From the NCBI GenBank assembly GCA_948144175.1, contig CANXME010000516.1, positions 1 through 64,000 of the forward strand: DNA of 64,000 nucleotides. The letters run 5' to 3'. This stretch comes from Closterium sp. NIES-65 (taxonomy: Eukaryota > Streptophyta > Zygnematophyceae > Desmidiales > Closteriaceae). Within the stretch, counting starts at the first letter, position 1, and each line of letters opens with the position of its first letter. Position numbers and translations under genes: made by a program. The notes beneath the pieces are model-generated. The model ran no database searches. It was given only the letters and a program-made list of their open reading frames with translations, and was not told the origin of the DNA. Shown one piece after another: positions 19,446 through 31,800 of the stretch.

Positions 19446-21627
19446 TGTGAGAAAAGTAGAACAGGAATGAAATGACTAAGTGAAAGTTGGGTACAAATAC
19501 AAACCCTAGAGAGCTGTACCCCATATGTGCTACCCCACTATAGCCTACTACAGCTATGTCATATATATCTGACACACCCCCATAGGCAAAGTGGGGGAGA
19601 ACAAGGGGTCACAAGACCAGTCAAGCAAAGTAAAGCAAAACAAGCTCAGGGTGGATCACAAAGTCACCACACAGTCCGAGCACAAGAGCAGGGCCAGAGG
19701 CCAGTTCACATGCAGGAGTACAGACATATATATATAAAACTAGACAAGCAAGAGCAGGTATATATATGTCACAGTACAAGTAAAGTCAAGAGGAGAGCAA
19801 GTGAGACAAGACAGGCACAAGATCCAGCTGGGTGCAGAAGCGCTGATGGTCACAAGGCGCGAGTGCCTTGGTGAACACATCAGTAGTGTTGGCCTCAGAG
19901 GCCACGTACGCGAGCCGCAACTGTCCACGCTGCTGTAGCTCACGAGCAAGGAAGTAGCGAAGAGCAATGTGCTTCGTTCTGTGCTCCAGACGCTGCTCTC
20001 GACACAAGGCCAGCATGGCCTTGTTGTCTACGTACAGCACTGGAGGAGAACGAGGCGGCTCTCCAAGGTCAGTCAGCAGGTAGGTGAGCCAGCGAAGCTC
20101 CTGTGCAGCCATGGCCCCGGCGTAGATCTCAGCCTCACAACTGGAGCTGAGAACCGAAGACGAACGAGTAGCCCGCCACGAGACAGAGCCGGAACCAAGA
20201 CTGAAGGTGTAACCCTGTGATGACCGCTGCGTAGCCTGGTCGTCAGCCCAAGAAGCGTCAGCGTGGCCTGTAAGGACTACTGGACTCCGCCCTCCAAGCA
20301 CTAGCCCCATGCCCGACGTACTGCACAGGTAGCGCAATACCCTCTTCGCTGCAGCCATGTGCTCTGGTCGGTGTCTCCCAGGAGCAACATAGCGTGCAAG
20401 AATGCTCAGAGGGTATGCAAGGTCAGGTCGTGTGCAGGTCATCAGGTACATGAGGCAGCCAACAAGCTCTGGGTACGGGCCACTCGACTCTACGGACTCA
20501 TCCGAAGGCAGAGCTGAGAGCGAGTGACGAGTAGACAGAGGAGTGGCCTGAGGCGAGGAGTACGTGAAGCCGAAGCGCTGAAGGACCTGCTGCACCATGT
20601 GTGACTGAGTTAAGGTAATGGTGCGGCGTGCTCTGTCCCGAGTGATCTGCAAGCCAAGGTAGCTGCGCAGTTCACCCAGGTCTGTGCACGTGTGTCTCTT
20701 CAGCAGCTCGGACTTCACGTAGGCGAGTCCAGCAGTGTCCGCTGTGGCAAAGACCAAGTCATCGACGTACACGAGGATGTAGAACGGCGGCAGTGAAGTG
20801 TCGGTGCGCAGAAACAGCGACGGGTCAGCAGTAGCGGCGGCCGTAGGGCCGCAGGTAGGAGGCGGCGGGGCCGCGGAAGGGCGGGGTGGCCGCGTCTGAG
20901 TGGGCGGCGGGGCCGCGGCTGAGGAGGCGGCGGGGCCGCGTCGGAGCGAGCAGCAGGGCCGCTGCTGAGCAGGCGGCAGGGCCGCGTCTGAGTGGGCGGC
21001 GGGGCCGCGGCTGAGCAGGCGGCGGGGCCGCGTCGAAGTGGGCGGCGGGTCCGCGGCTGAGCAGGCGGCGGGGCCGCGTCTGAGTGGGCGGCGGGGCCAC
21101 GTCTGAGCAGGCGGCGGGGCCGCGTCGGAGCAAGCAGCGGGGCCGCGGCTGAGCAGGCGGCGGGGCCGCGTCTGAGCGGGCGGCGGGGCCGCGTCTGAGC
21201 AGGCGGCGGGGCCGCGTCTGAGCAGGCGGCGGGGCCGCGTCGGAGCGGGCGGCGGGGCCGCGTCTGAAGGGGCGGGCGGGGCCGCGTCCGAAGTGGGCGG
21301 CGGGGCCGCGTCTGAAATGGCGGCGGGGCCGCGTTCGAAAGGGGCGGCGGGGCCGCGTCTGAAAGGGCGGCGGGGCCACGAGGGAAGGGCGACACGGAGG
21401 GTCGCTCGAGAGAGAGAAAAAAAAAAGGTTAGCGCGCCTCGGGGCGCGCTTCGGTGGGCCCTAGGCGAAGTTCCCACAGGGAACCCGCTCTGACACCATG
21501 TGAGAAAAGTAGAACAGGAATGAAATGACTAAGTGAAAGTTGGGTACAAATACAAACCCTAGAGAGCTGTACCCCATATGTGCTACCCCACTATAGCCTA
21601 CAACAGCTATGTCATATATATCTGACA
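19446..21627 (-). mobile_element. Copia deletion derivative E3 inserted in E2
   Basis: A 2182-bp element with 129-bp LTRs (19446-19574 and 21499-21627) that differ at one position. It has a perfect AGTGG target duplication (19441-19445 and 21628-21632). Minus orientation: the primer site TGGTGTCAGAGC abuts the right LTR; the polypurine tract abuts the left. Most of gag-pol is missing. The tandem-repeat leader joins RT coding sequence directly near 20834, at ADPSLFLRTD. Perfect ends, a clean duplication and near-identical LTRs show that it moved recently, probably after the deletion arose and with proteins supplied in trans. E4, with similar LTRs and RT sequence, is a candidate source. Confidence 0.93.
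19786..21477 (-). CDS. E3 leader-RT/RNase H fusion reading frame
   Basis: An open frame of 563 codons created by the internal deletion. The first ~210 residues are translated leader repeat, low-complexity RGPAA...SDAAPPP units. The rest is the second half of copia RT from ADPSLFLRTD through the catalytic YVDD, and a complete-looking RNase H (HADASWADD, SSCEAEIYAG, LYVDNKAML, HRTKHIALRYF, NTTDVFTKAL). The RT fingers and first palm aspartate region are missing, so polymerase activity is not expected. Whether the leader part is ever translated is unknown. The frame being open may only reflect the stop-poor GC-rich repeat. Confidence 0.5.
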   Translation of the reverse strand: MGTSPRAHRSAPRGALTFFFSLSRATLRVALPSWPRRPFRRGPAAPFERGPAAISDAAPPPTSDAAPPAPSDAAPPPAPTRPRRLLRRGPAACSDAAPPPAQTRPRRLLSRGPAACSDAAPPPAQTWPRRPLRRGPAACSAADPPPTSTRPRRLLSRGPAAHSDAALPPAQQRPCCSLRRGPAASSAAAPPPTQTRPPRPSAAPPPPTCGPTAAATADPSLFLRTDTSLPPFYILVYVDDLVFATADTAGLAYVKSELLKRHTCTDLGELRSYLGLQITRDRARRTITLTQSHMVQQVLQRFGFTYSSPQATPLSTRHSLSALPSDESVESSGPYPELVGCLMYLMTCTRPDLAYPLSILARYVAPGRHRPEHMAAAKRVLRYLCSTSGMGLVLGGRSPVVLTGHADASWADDQATQRSSQGYTFSLGSGSVSWRATRSSSVLSSSCEAEIYAGAMAAQELRWLTYLLTDLGEPPRSPPVLYVDNKAMLALCREQRLEHRTKHIALRYFLARELQQRGQLRLAYVASEANTTDVFTKALAPCDHQRFCTQLDLVPVLSHLLSS

Positions 21628-24430
21628 AGTGGTTTGCCCGGCGCTGGAGCTGTGCTGCTGGAGCTGGAGGTGCTACTGTTGCTGCTGGTCCTGGAGGTGC
21701 TCGTACTGACGGTACTGGAGCTGCTGGGACTAGGGGTGCAGCTGGGGCAGCTGGAGTTGGTCGTGCTGGACGTACAGCTGGAGCTGCTGGCGGTACTGGA
21801 GCTGACGGTCCTGCTGGAGTAGGTGGTTCTGGAGCTGGAGCTGCAGGGGGTGTTGGCGCTGGTGCTTCTGAGGGTGCTGGAGTTGGCGCTGCTGGAGCTG
21901 GAGATGCTGCTAGCGCTGGTGCTGCCGCTGTGGGTACTGGTGCTGTCCCTGCTGTTTCTGGAGGCGCTGCACGGCCGCTGCCGTAATTCATTCCGCTCCT
22001 TGAGCAGGTTCTTGGTCTCCCGCCTTCTACTGGTCCTGCTCCTCCCTTAGAGTGTCCACAGCCTGTCCAGTCGCAGTCACAGTTACAGCCCGCCTCCCCC
22101 CTGCCTGCTCCTTCTCCCTACGCTGGTCCTACTGGAGGTCTTGCTCAGCGTCGTGAGCCTGCGTCTCATCCTACGTCGCCTGTTCGTGCTGCTCGCACTA
22201 GTAGTCGTGCTCCACATCCGCGTCCTCCTGCAGTCCCAGGCACACACCAGATGGCACTGCGTCCTTCCACTGCTCCCCTGCGTGTCCCGTTGCCGTCTCC
22301 TCCAGAGTCCTCTCTTCCTGTTCTTGCTGACCCAGAGTCTGACTCTCTTCGTGCTGCCAGTCCTACTGTCACGCGTCTCCTGGCCACTATTGTCACTGAC
22401 CCTTCCTTTGAGTCCACTGCTGCGTCTGCCTTAGTTGCTGAGCTTGTCGACTTTGCTGCTCACTGTCGTCTAGACTACGCTACTAGTCTCGTTGCTGAGT
22501 CTGAGTCTGTCTGTCCTCTGTCCGTCGGGGGTGAGTGTGCTCTTAGCACGGACGTCCTTGAGGACAGGCAGGAGGAGTTCCAGTGTTTTGCTGCTGCTTT
22601 GCCTCATCTCGTGTCCACGCTCATTGCCCCTGAGGGAGACCCGGATGCACCAGACATCCCGACTCCTCGATCGTACGCTGAGGCGATCGAGGGTCCCTAC
22701 TCCTCTCAGTGGCAGTCAGCCATGGACGCAGAGATGGCTTCCTGGAAGTCCACAGGCACCTACGTCGACGAGGTTCCCCCACCTGAGGCGAACATCGTCA
22801 GTGGCATGTGGATTTTCAGGGTGAAGCGGCCGCCGGGTTCTCCGCCTGTCTTCAAGGCGCGTTACGTGGCTCGAGGCTTCAGCCAGCGGCAGGGAGTTGA
22901 CTACTTTCAGACCTCTCTCCCACCCCGCAGATGACCACTCTTCGGGTGCTGCTGCACATAGCCGCTCAGCCCGACTACGAGCTTCACTCTCTTGACTTCA
23001 GCACACCTTTCCTGCAAGGCAGCCTTCACGAGAAGATCTGGCTGCGCCGCCCACCTGGCTTCACTGGGCGGTTTCCTCTTGGTACCCAGTGGAGCCTCCG
23101 GCGGCCAGTCTACGGTCTCCGCCAGGCGCCCCGTGATGGCACGACACACTGAGGACTACACTTGCAGCTCTTGGGTTTGCTCCTTCTACAGCGGACTCGT
23201 CGCTGTTTCTGCGCACCGACACCTCTTTGCCGCCGTTCTACATCCTCGTGTACGTCGACGACTTGGTCTTTGCCACTTCTGACACTGCTGGACTCGCCCA
23301 CGTGAAGTCCGAGCTGCAGAAGAGACACACGTGCACAGACCTGGGTGAACTGTGCAGCTACCTTGGCTTGCAGATCACCCGGGACAGAGCACAGCGCACC
23401 ATTACCCTGACTCAGTCACACATGGTGCAGCAGGTCCTTCAGCGCTTCGACTTCACGTACTCCTCGCCTCAGGCCACTCCTCTGTCTACTCGCCACTCGC
23501 TCTCAGCTCTCCCTTCGGATGAGTCTGTAGAGCCGAGTGGCCAGTACCCAGAGCTTGTTGGCTGCCTCATGTACCTGATGACCTGCACACGACCTGACCT
23601 TGCATACCCTCTTAGCATCTTGGCACGCTATGTTGCTCCTGGGAGACACCGACCAGAGCACATGGCTGCAGCGAAGAGGGTGTTGCGCTACTTGTGCAGT
23701 ACGTCGGGCATGGGGCTAGTGCTTGGAGGGCGACGTCGAGTGGTCCTCACAGGTCACGCAGACGCTTCTTGGGCTGACGACCAGGCTACGCAGCGTTCGT
23801 CACAGGGTTACACCTTCAACCTTGGTTCCGGCTCTGTTTCGTGGCGGTCTACCCGCTCGTCTTCTGTTCTCGGCTCCAGCTGTGAGGCTGAGATCTACGC
23901 GGGGGCCATGGCTGCACAGGAGCTACGCTGGCTCACCTACCTGCTGACTGACCTAGGAGAGCCGCCTCGTTCTCCTCCAGTTCTGTACGTAGACAACAAG
24001 GCCATGCTGGCCTTGTGTCGGGAGCACAGACTGGAGCACAGAACGAAGCACATTGCTCTTCGCTACTTCCTTGCTCGTGAGCTGCAGCAGCGTGGTCAGC
24101 TCCGCCTCACCTACGTGGCCTTTGAGGCCAACACTGCTGATATCTTTACCAAGGCACTTCCGCCTGGTGATCATCAGCGCTTCTGTACGATGCTAGGTCT
24201 TGTGCCTACTTGGCCTCACTTGCTCACTTCTTGACCTTGCTTGTACTATGATCTTCTATACCTGCACTTGCTTGTTTACCTTTATATATGATCTTGCATG
24301 TGAACTGGCCTTGTGGCCTTGAGCTTGTGCTCGAAATGTGTGGTGACGTTGTGATCCACCCTGAGCTTGCTTTTCTTTGCTTGACTGGTCTTGTGACCTA
24401 TTGTTCTCCCCCACTTTGCCTATGGGGGTG

Positions 24431-24556
24431 TGTCAAACTTATATGCTATAGTCTGTGTAGGCTGTAGTGGGGTAGACTATATGGGGTACAACATTTCTAG
24501 GTTTTCCTACTTGTACCCACCTCTTTCCTAGTTGATTCCATTCCTCATTCTTCACA
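24431..24556 (+). repeat. E2 3' LTR
   Basis: 126 bp, TGTCAAACTTATATG...TTCTTCACA, preceded by the polypurine tract TATGGGGGTG and followed by the target duplication TGACC. Confidence 0.92.
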
Positions 24557-24692
24557 TGACCGTCTGTCTCAGCCAGGGACGTCGACATCAGACCAAATTG
24601 GTCTGATGGTCTGAAAATCAGACTCATTTTTAGCTGTTCATTTGAATCGGCACACGAGGGATTAAAATCTATCTGATCCATCATACCGTATT

Positions 24693-24824
24693 TGTCAGAA
24701 CATTATAGCTTATACATTTGTGTAGGCTGTAGTGGGGTAGCCCTTAAGGGGTACAACCCTATTAGGGTTAGTACTTGTACCAAAATGTTTCATAGTTCAT
24801 TCATTCCATTCTCATTTCTCGTCA
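24693..24824 (+). repeat. E9 5' LTR
   Basis: 132 bp, TGTCAGAACATTATAGC...TTTCTCGTCA, with the group's core GTAGGCTGTAGTGGGGTAGCC followed by GGGGTACAACC. It is followed directly by the primer site. Confidence 0.92.
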
Positions 24825-25895
24825 TGGTATCGAGCAGGTTCCCGAGTGGGAATACTGCCTAGGGCCCACCATGAACTTTTTTTTTCCTTCCCTGCCCGGA
24901 GCGCGCTTAGCTCCTAACCCGAGTAGCACCTCGAGCCGCCTTAGTGGCCCCTATTGGCCGCCCTTACTGCCCCTCGAGCCGCCCTCTACGGCCTCGCTTA
25001 GGCCGCTACGGCCCCGCTTAGGCCCCGTCGGCCCCGCTACGGCCCTGCTTAGGCCCCGCTATGGCCCCGCTACGGCCCCGCTTAGGCCCCGTCGGCCCTG
25101 TCGGCCCCGCTTAGGCCCTGCTACGGCCCCACTACGGCCCCGTCGGCCCCGCTACGGCCCCGCTTAGGCCCCGCTACGGCCCCGCTACGGCCCCGCTACG
25201 GCCCCGCTACGGCCCCGTCCGCCCCGCTTAGGCCCCGCTACGGCCCCGCTACGGCCTCGCTACGGCCCCGTCGGCCCCGTCAGCCCCGCTTAGGCCCCGT
25301 CGGCCCCGTCGCGGCCCCGCTCAGGCCTCGCTTCGGCCTCGTCGGCCCCACTTAGGCCCCGCTACGGCCCTGTCGGCCCCATCGGCCCCGCTACGGCCCC
25401 GCTACGACCCCGTCGCAGCCCCGCTTCGGCCCCGTCGGCCCCTCTACGGCCCCACTTAGGCCCCGCTTTGGCCCCGTCGGCCCCTCTACGGCCCCACTTA
25501 GGCCCTGCTACGGCCCCGTCGGGGCCCCGCTACGTCGCCCACTTCGGCCCCGTCGCCACAGCGGCCCCGCCCACCCTTGCGGCCCGCCGCCACCTGCGAC
25601 CTCGCCACCACCTACCCAGCAGCCGAGCCGCTCGACAGCCGAGCCACCCAGCACCGAGCAGCCGAGTCGCCCAGCAGCCGAGCCGCCCAGCACCCGAGCC
25701 GCCCAGCAGCCGAGCCGCCCGACAGCCGAGCCGCCTAGCACCGTGCAGCCGAGCCGCCCAGCAGCCGAGCCGCCCAGCAGCCGAGCCGCCCTGCACCCGA
25801 GCCGCCCGACAGCCGAGCCGCCGAGCAGCCCGATCGCTCCACCTACCTGGTAAGAGCACAGTCTCTGCCATTGCACTGCCCTGCCTCCTGCTGTT
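24825..25895 (+). repeat. E9 primer site and GC-rich tandem-repeat leader
   Basis: After the primer site (24825) and the GGGCCC palindrome come about 620 bp of 11-12 bp units, GGCCCCGCTAC / GGCCCCGCTTA / GGCCCCGTC. About 230 bp of GAGCCGCCCAGCAGCC-type units follow. Gag starts at 25896. The second array type recurs in E2, but the first does not. Confidence 0.8.
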
Positions 25896-28800
25896 ATGGC
25901 TTCCCCTAGCGTTCTCACCTTTGACGCTGAGGGTCGGGCAGTGGACTTTGAGGTCTGGGTAGATGATCTGCAGCTTTTCCTGCAGTGCGATAGGGCAGAC
26001 GGCCTCTCCCTGTTTGACTCACTTCTGGTGCCTCCCCTGCCCCTGCTGCTCATGCTGATGCCACTGTTCGCTCACAGTGGGCCACACGTGACGCTGCTGC
26101 TCGCCTTGCTGTGCGCCGCCACTTACCGACCACTGAGCGTGCACACTTTAGCCAGTACAAGAGTGCTCAGACATTGTACGACGCTGTAGTTGCACGCTAC
26201 TCTTCCCCTGCCACTGCTGCACTGAGCCGCCTCATGCTACCGTACCTGTTCCCTGACCTTGCTGCCTTTCCCACAGTCGCTGACCTCATTACGCACCTCC
26301 GCACTAGTGACACTCGCTACCGCGCTTTGCGCCAAGAACCCCCCCCCCATGTACATCACCCTCTACTACATAGTCACCCGTCTCCCTGACTCTCTCCGTG
26401 TAGTCAGGGACCACTTCCTCTCTGTTTGCCCCACCACTCTCACCGTTGACCTCCTCGAGAAGGCCCTCCTAGCGATAGAGAAGAGCATAGTCGCTGTAGG
26501 AGCCTCTCGTGGTGACCCTCGCACCCTCGTCTTTGAGGGGTGTTCTCCCTCCCCCCTCTTGCCTCTCTGTTGCCTCTGATGCTGCGGCCGACCTCGTTGG
26601 TTTCGAGTCGGTCGGCGCTGCGTCTGCCCCGAGCGGGAGACGCCGCACCGGCAAGGGCAAGGGGGGCAAGGGCACTGGAGGAGGTGGAGGGGGCGGTGGA
26701 GGTGGTGGTGGAGGCGGTGGAGGGAGTGGGGGTGGAGGTGGGAGTGGTGCTGGGGGTGGCGGCGGCGGCGGCAGCGGTGGAGGCGGCGAAGGCGGTGGAG
26801 GTGGCGGAGGGAGCGGAGGCGGCAGAGGTAGTGGAGCAGGCGGAGGTGGAGGAGGCGGCGGAAGCGGCGGAGGCGGCGGCGGCGGCGAAGGCGGCGGTGG
26901 TGGAGCGAGTCGCGACTCTGCGCCGAGGAGTGGCGCCGGTGGTGGTCAGCGCCAGCAGCAGCAGCGGAGTGGTATGACCCTGTCCCCTCAGCAGCTTCGT
27001 GAGTTATACACTGCACGCCAGCGCGGTGGGGGTTTTGGTCCCTTCTCTTACGTTCTCCGTACCGACGACCGCACTGGTGAGCAGTGCGGAGGTCCGCACT
27101 CCACCTAGCGCTGCTTTGGTCGCCTGACGGACGCGTGGCGTCGCCAGATCCCTGATGCGTCAGAGATCCCTCGCTGGGGAGATCTGGCTAAGGCCGGGGT
27201 TGCTATCTTTGATCTTGACTTTGATGCTATTCTTGCTGCCATGTATGCTGTTGCTGATAGTGTTGAGGGTGCCTATTACCTGTGTGTACCGCCTGACCCG
27301 GGCATTGAGGCTACTGCGCTAGGTGCTGGTGAGACTGCTGCTCTAGGTGCTAGTGCGTCTGCTGCCCCAGGTGCCAGTGCGTCTGCCGCCCCAGGTGCTG
27401 GTGAGTCTGCTCTCTCAGGTACTACGTCGGCTCAGGCCTTCCACACCTTCACCCTGGACTCGGGTGCGTCCCGCTCCTTCTTTCGAGACCGCACCACTCT
27501 TACGCCGCTTAGTCGGCGAGTTGCAGTCTCCCTCGCAGACCCCTCTGGGGGTCCTGTCCTTGCTAGCTTCTCCACTATCCTTCCGTGCCCTGCAGCCCCC
27601 TCTGGCACCCTGTCTGGTCTCTACCTCCCCTCGTTCTCTATGAACTTGGTGAGTGGAGCGGACCTACAGGATCGAGGGGTTGACCAGTTCACTCCTGCGA
27701 GTCAGCGAGTGACCCACTGCAGGTGTGCTCGGACAGGCCGACACTTGGCCACGTTCACCCCTCAGCCAGGGTCGAGCCTGTACACCCTTATTGCTGAGTC
27801 TCCTCCTACTACTGAGTCTGCCCAGGTAGCTGCGTCGAGTCAGGTGTTTGCTACGGCGTCCAGGTCTGGTCCTGAGTCTTCCCCCTGCTCGTGTCGTCTG
27901 CTATCCCACAAGACTCTCCTTTGGCACCACCGCCTTGGTCACCCCTCCTTGCCTCGTCTCCGAGGCATGGCCTCCCGTGTCCTTGTCTCTGGTCTTCCTC
28001 GGTCTCTCCCTCCCCTTCCTCCGGGGCCTGGCCCTACCTGCGTCCCCTGCGTCGAGGGGCGACAGCGCGCCGCCCCTCACTCCTCCGAGTTTCCTCCGAC
28101 AAAGGCTCCGCTGCAGACTCTACACATGGACGTGTGGGGCCCAGCCCGCGTCAGTGAGCAGGGGAGAGAGCGGTACTTTCTGCTGGTCGTTGACGACTAC
28201 TCGCGTTACACCACAGTCTTCCCCTTGCGCAGCAAGGGTGACGTCACTGAGGTGTTGATCGACTGGATCCGCGCAGCTCGTCTCCAGCTCAGAGAGGGTT
28301 TCGGCTCTGACTTTCCTGTTTTGCGTCTGCACTCGGACAGAGGAGGGGAGTTTTCCTCTGCTCGTCTGGGAGCCTTCTGTCGGGCACAGGGCATCCGCTA
28401 GACCTTCATGCTTCCGGCCTCTCCACAGCAAAATGGGATTGCTGAGCGCCGCATTGGCATGGTCATGGACGTCGCGCGTACGTTCATGATGCATGCGGCT
28501 GCCCCCCATTTTCTGTGGCCGTTTGCGGTTCAGTACGCCGCGCATCAGCTCAACCTTCAGCCCCGGGTCTCCTTGCCAGAGACCTCCACCGCCTTGCGGT
28601 GGACAGGGAAGGTTGGCGATGCGTCTGCGTTTCGGGTCTGGGGATCTCGGGCGTTTGTCCGCGACTTGTCTGCGGACAAGCTGTCCCCCCGTGCTGTTCC
28701 TTGCGTCTTCCTTGGCTTCCCCCCTAACGCGCCTGGCTGGCAGTTTTACCACCCCACCACGCGCCATGTTCTGTCCTCCCAGGACGTCACCTTTGACGAG

Positions 28801-31800
28801 TCGGTGCCTTACTACCGTCTCTTCCCCTACCGCACTATGCTCCTCCCCCCGCCGCCGCTCTTCCTAGCGCCAGGTGCTACTCAGGTAGTCCCCCTCCCTC
28901 CTCAGGGTCCTGCCCCTTCAGGTGTGTCCCAGGTAGACGCAGTCGACCCTGTCGAGGTAGCTGTAGACTCTGGTGCTGCTAGAGGTGCTGAGCCTGCGGG
29001 TGCCGGGTCTGCGGGTGCCGGGTCTGGGGGTGCTGAGTCTGGGGGTGCTGAGACTGGAGGTACTGAGCCTGGGGGTGCTGAGCCTGGGGGTGCTGAGTCT
29101 GGGGGTGCGGAGCATGGGGGTACTGGGTCTGCTCGTGTGGCCGCCGGCGGTACTTCGTCGAGGCGGGAGCCGCTCTCTCCACATGAGCTGCGCGTGTGGT
29201 TCGCCCGCCGCTCGAGACGTGCTTCTGAGTCTGGGGGTGTTGGTGCTGGTGTTTCTACTGGTGCTGGTGCGTCTGGGGGTGCTGCTGAGGCAGCTGGTGC
29301 TGACGGTCCTACTGGAGTTGGTGCTGCTGGAGCTGGAGCTGCTGGGGGTGTTGGCGCTGGTGTTTCTACATGTGCTGGTGCGTCTTGGGGTGCTGCTGAG
29401 GCAGCTGGTGCTGACGGTCCTTCTGGAATTGGTGCTGCTGGAGCTGGAGCTGCTGGGGGTGTTGGAGCTGGTGTTTCTACTGGTGCTGGTGCGTCTCGGG
29501 GTGCTGCTGAGGCAGCTGGTGCTGACGGTCCTACCGGAGTTGGTGCTGCTTGAGCTAGAGCTGCTGGGGGTGTTGGCGCTGGCGGTGCTGCTGGCGCTAG
29601 TGCTTCTGAGGGTACTGGAGTTGGCGCTGTTGGAGCTGGAGGTTCTGCTGGCGCTGGTGCTGCCGCTGGGGGTACTGGTGCCGTACTTGCTGGTTCTAGA
29701 GGCGCTGCGCGGCTGAGGTCGTTCTTCGTTCCGCTCCTGGAGCAGGTTCTTGTTCTCCCGCCCTCTACTGGTCCTGCTCCTCCCCTAGAGTGTCCACCGC
29801 CTGTCCAGTCGCGGTCACAGTTACTGCCCGCCTCCCCTCTACCTGCTCCTTCTCCCTACGCTGGTCCTACTGGAGGTCTTGCTGAGCGTCGTGAGCCTGC
29901 GTCTCGTCCCGCGTCACCTGTTCGTGCTGCTCGCACTAGTGGTCGTACTCCACGTCCGCGTCCTCCTGCGGTCCCCGGCACACACCAGATGGCACTGCGT
30001 CCTTCCAGTGCTCCTCTGCGTTTCCCGTTGCCGTCTCCTACAGAGTCCTTTCTTCCTTCTCTTGCTGACCCGGAGACTGACTTCCTTCGTGCTGCTAGTC
30101 CTTCGGTCACGCGCCTTCTTGCTACTATCGTCACTGACCCTTCCTTTGAGTTTGCTACTGCGTTTGCTCTCGTTGCTGAGCTTGTCGACTTCGCTGCTCG
30201 CTGTCGTCTAGACTACGCTGCTAGTCTTATTGCTGAGTCTGATTCAGTCTGTCCTCCGTCCGTCGGGGGTGAGTGTGCTCTTAGCACGGACGTCCTTGAG
30301 GACAGGCAGGAGGAGTTCCAGTGCTTTGCGGCTGCTTTGCCCCATCTCGTGTCCACGCTGATTGCCCCTGAGGGAGACCCGGATGCACCAGACATCCCGA
30401 CTCCTCGATCGTACGCTGAGGCGATCGAGGGTCCCTTCTTCTCTCAGTGGCAGTCGGCCATGGACGCAGAGATGGCTTCCTGGAAGTCCACAAGCACCTA
30501 CGTCGACGAGGTTCCCCCACCTGGGGCGAACATCGTCAGTGGCATGTGGATCTTCAGGGTGATGCGGCCGCCGGGCTCTCCGCCTGTCTTCAAGGCGCGT
30601 TACGTGGCTCGAGGCTTCAGTCAGCGGCAGGGAGTTGACTACTTTCAGACCTTCTCTCCCACCCAGAAGATGACCACTCTTCGGGTGCTGCTGCACATAG
30701 CCACTCAGCGCGACTACGAGCTTCACTCTCTTGACTTCAGCACTGCTTTCCTGCAGGGCAGCCTGCACGAGGAGATCTGGCCGCGCCGCCCTCCTGGCTT
30801 CACTGGGTCGTTTCCTCTTGGCACCCAGTGGAGCCTCCGGCGGCCAGTCTACGGTCTCCGCCAGGCACCCCGTGAGTGGCACGACACACTGAGGACTACA
30901 CTTGCGGCTCTTGGGTTTGCTCCTTCTACCGCCGACCCGTCGCTGTTTCTACGCACCGACACCTCTTTGCCGCCGTTCTACATCCTCGTGTACGTCGACG
31001 ACCTGGTCTTTGCCACTGCTGACACTGCTGGACTCGCCCACGTGAAGTCCGAACTGCAGAAGAGACACACGTGCACAGACCTGGGTGAGCTGAGCAGCTA
31101 CCTTGGCTTGCAGATCACCTGGGACAGAGCACAGCGCACCATTACCCTGACTCAGTCACACATGGTGCAGCAGGTCCTTCAGTGCTTCGGCTTCACGTAC
31201 TCCTCGCCTCAGGCCACTCCTCTGTCTACTCGCCACTCGCTCTCAGCTCTGCCTTCGGATGAGTCCGTAGAGTCGAGTGGCCCGTACCCAGAGCTTGTTG
31301 GCTGCCTCATGTACCTGATGACCTGCACACGACCTGACCTTGCATACCCTCTTAGCATCTTGGCACGCTATGTTGCTCCTGGGAGACACCGACCAGAGCA
31401 CATGGCTGCAGCGAAGAGGGTGTTGCGCTACGTGTGCAGTACGTCGGGCATGGGGCTAGTGCTTGGAGGGCGACGTCGAGTAGTCCTCAAAGGTCACGCT
31501 GACGCTTCTTGGGCTGACGACCAGGCTACGCAGCGGTCGTCACAGGGTTACACCTTCAGCCTTGGCTCCGGCTCTGTTTCGTGGCGGTCTACCCGCTCGT
31601 CTTCTGTTCTCGGCTCCAGCTGTGAGGCTGAGATCTACGCAGGGGCCATGGCTGCACAGGAGCTACGCTGGCTCATCTACCTGCTGACTGGCTTAGGAGA
31701 GCCGCCTCGTTCTCCTCCAGTTCTGTACGTAGACAACAAGGCCATGCTGGCCTTGTGTCGGGAGCACAGACTGGAGCACAGAACGAAGCACATTGCTCTT

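Larger units (their letters stand above)
16159..24234 (+). pseudogene. gag-pol: E2 gag-pol polyprotein, inactivated and split by E3
   Basis: Starts at the conserved MATPSVLTFDAEGRAVDF. Gag is open to 17688: a capsid-like region to about residue 250, a poly-Gly linker (16970-17160), then the zinc motif CTYVPRTGDRAGEQC...H...C (about 17293-17365). Protease LDSGASRSFF is followed at 17686 by TGA where siblings have CGA. Pre-integrase and integrase run 17851-18750 (MDVWGP, HSDRGGEF, IAERR all present), ending at a CAG-to-TAG stop at 18748. The GAEPG linker (19190-19370) is cut by E3 at 19445 and resumes at 21633. RT runs 22251-22934, with a frameshift near 22915 (TSLPPRR for FSPTPKM) and another near 23140. 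The last part, 23227-24234, has YVDD and full RNase H. At least two nonsense and several frameshift changes make it inactive. Confidence 0.9.
15263..24556 (+). mobile_element. Ty1/copia element E2, full length, interrupted by E3
   Basis: Complete copia with 126-bp LTRs at 15263-15388 and 24431-24556 and a perfect TGACC target duplication (15258-15262 and 24557-24561). The 5' LTR starts TA instead of TG, a single change. The primer site TGGTATAGAGCAGGTTCCC begins at 15389; the polypurine tract TATGGGGGTG precedes the 3' LTR. A GC-rich leader (15450-16070) precedes gag-pol. A 2182-bp minus-strand element, E3, lies inside the IN-RT linker at 19446-21627. Coding capacity is broken by stops and frameshifts. 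Confidence 0.93.
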
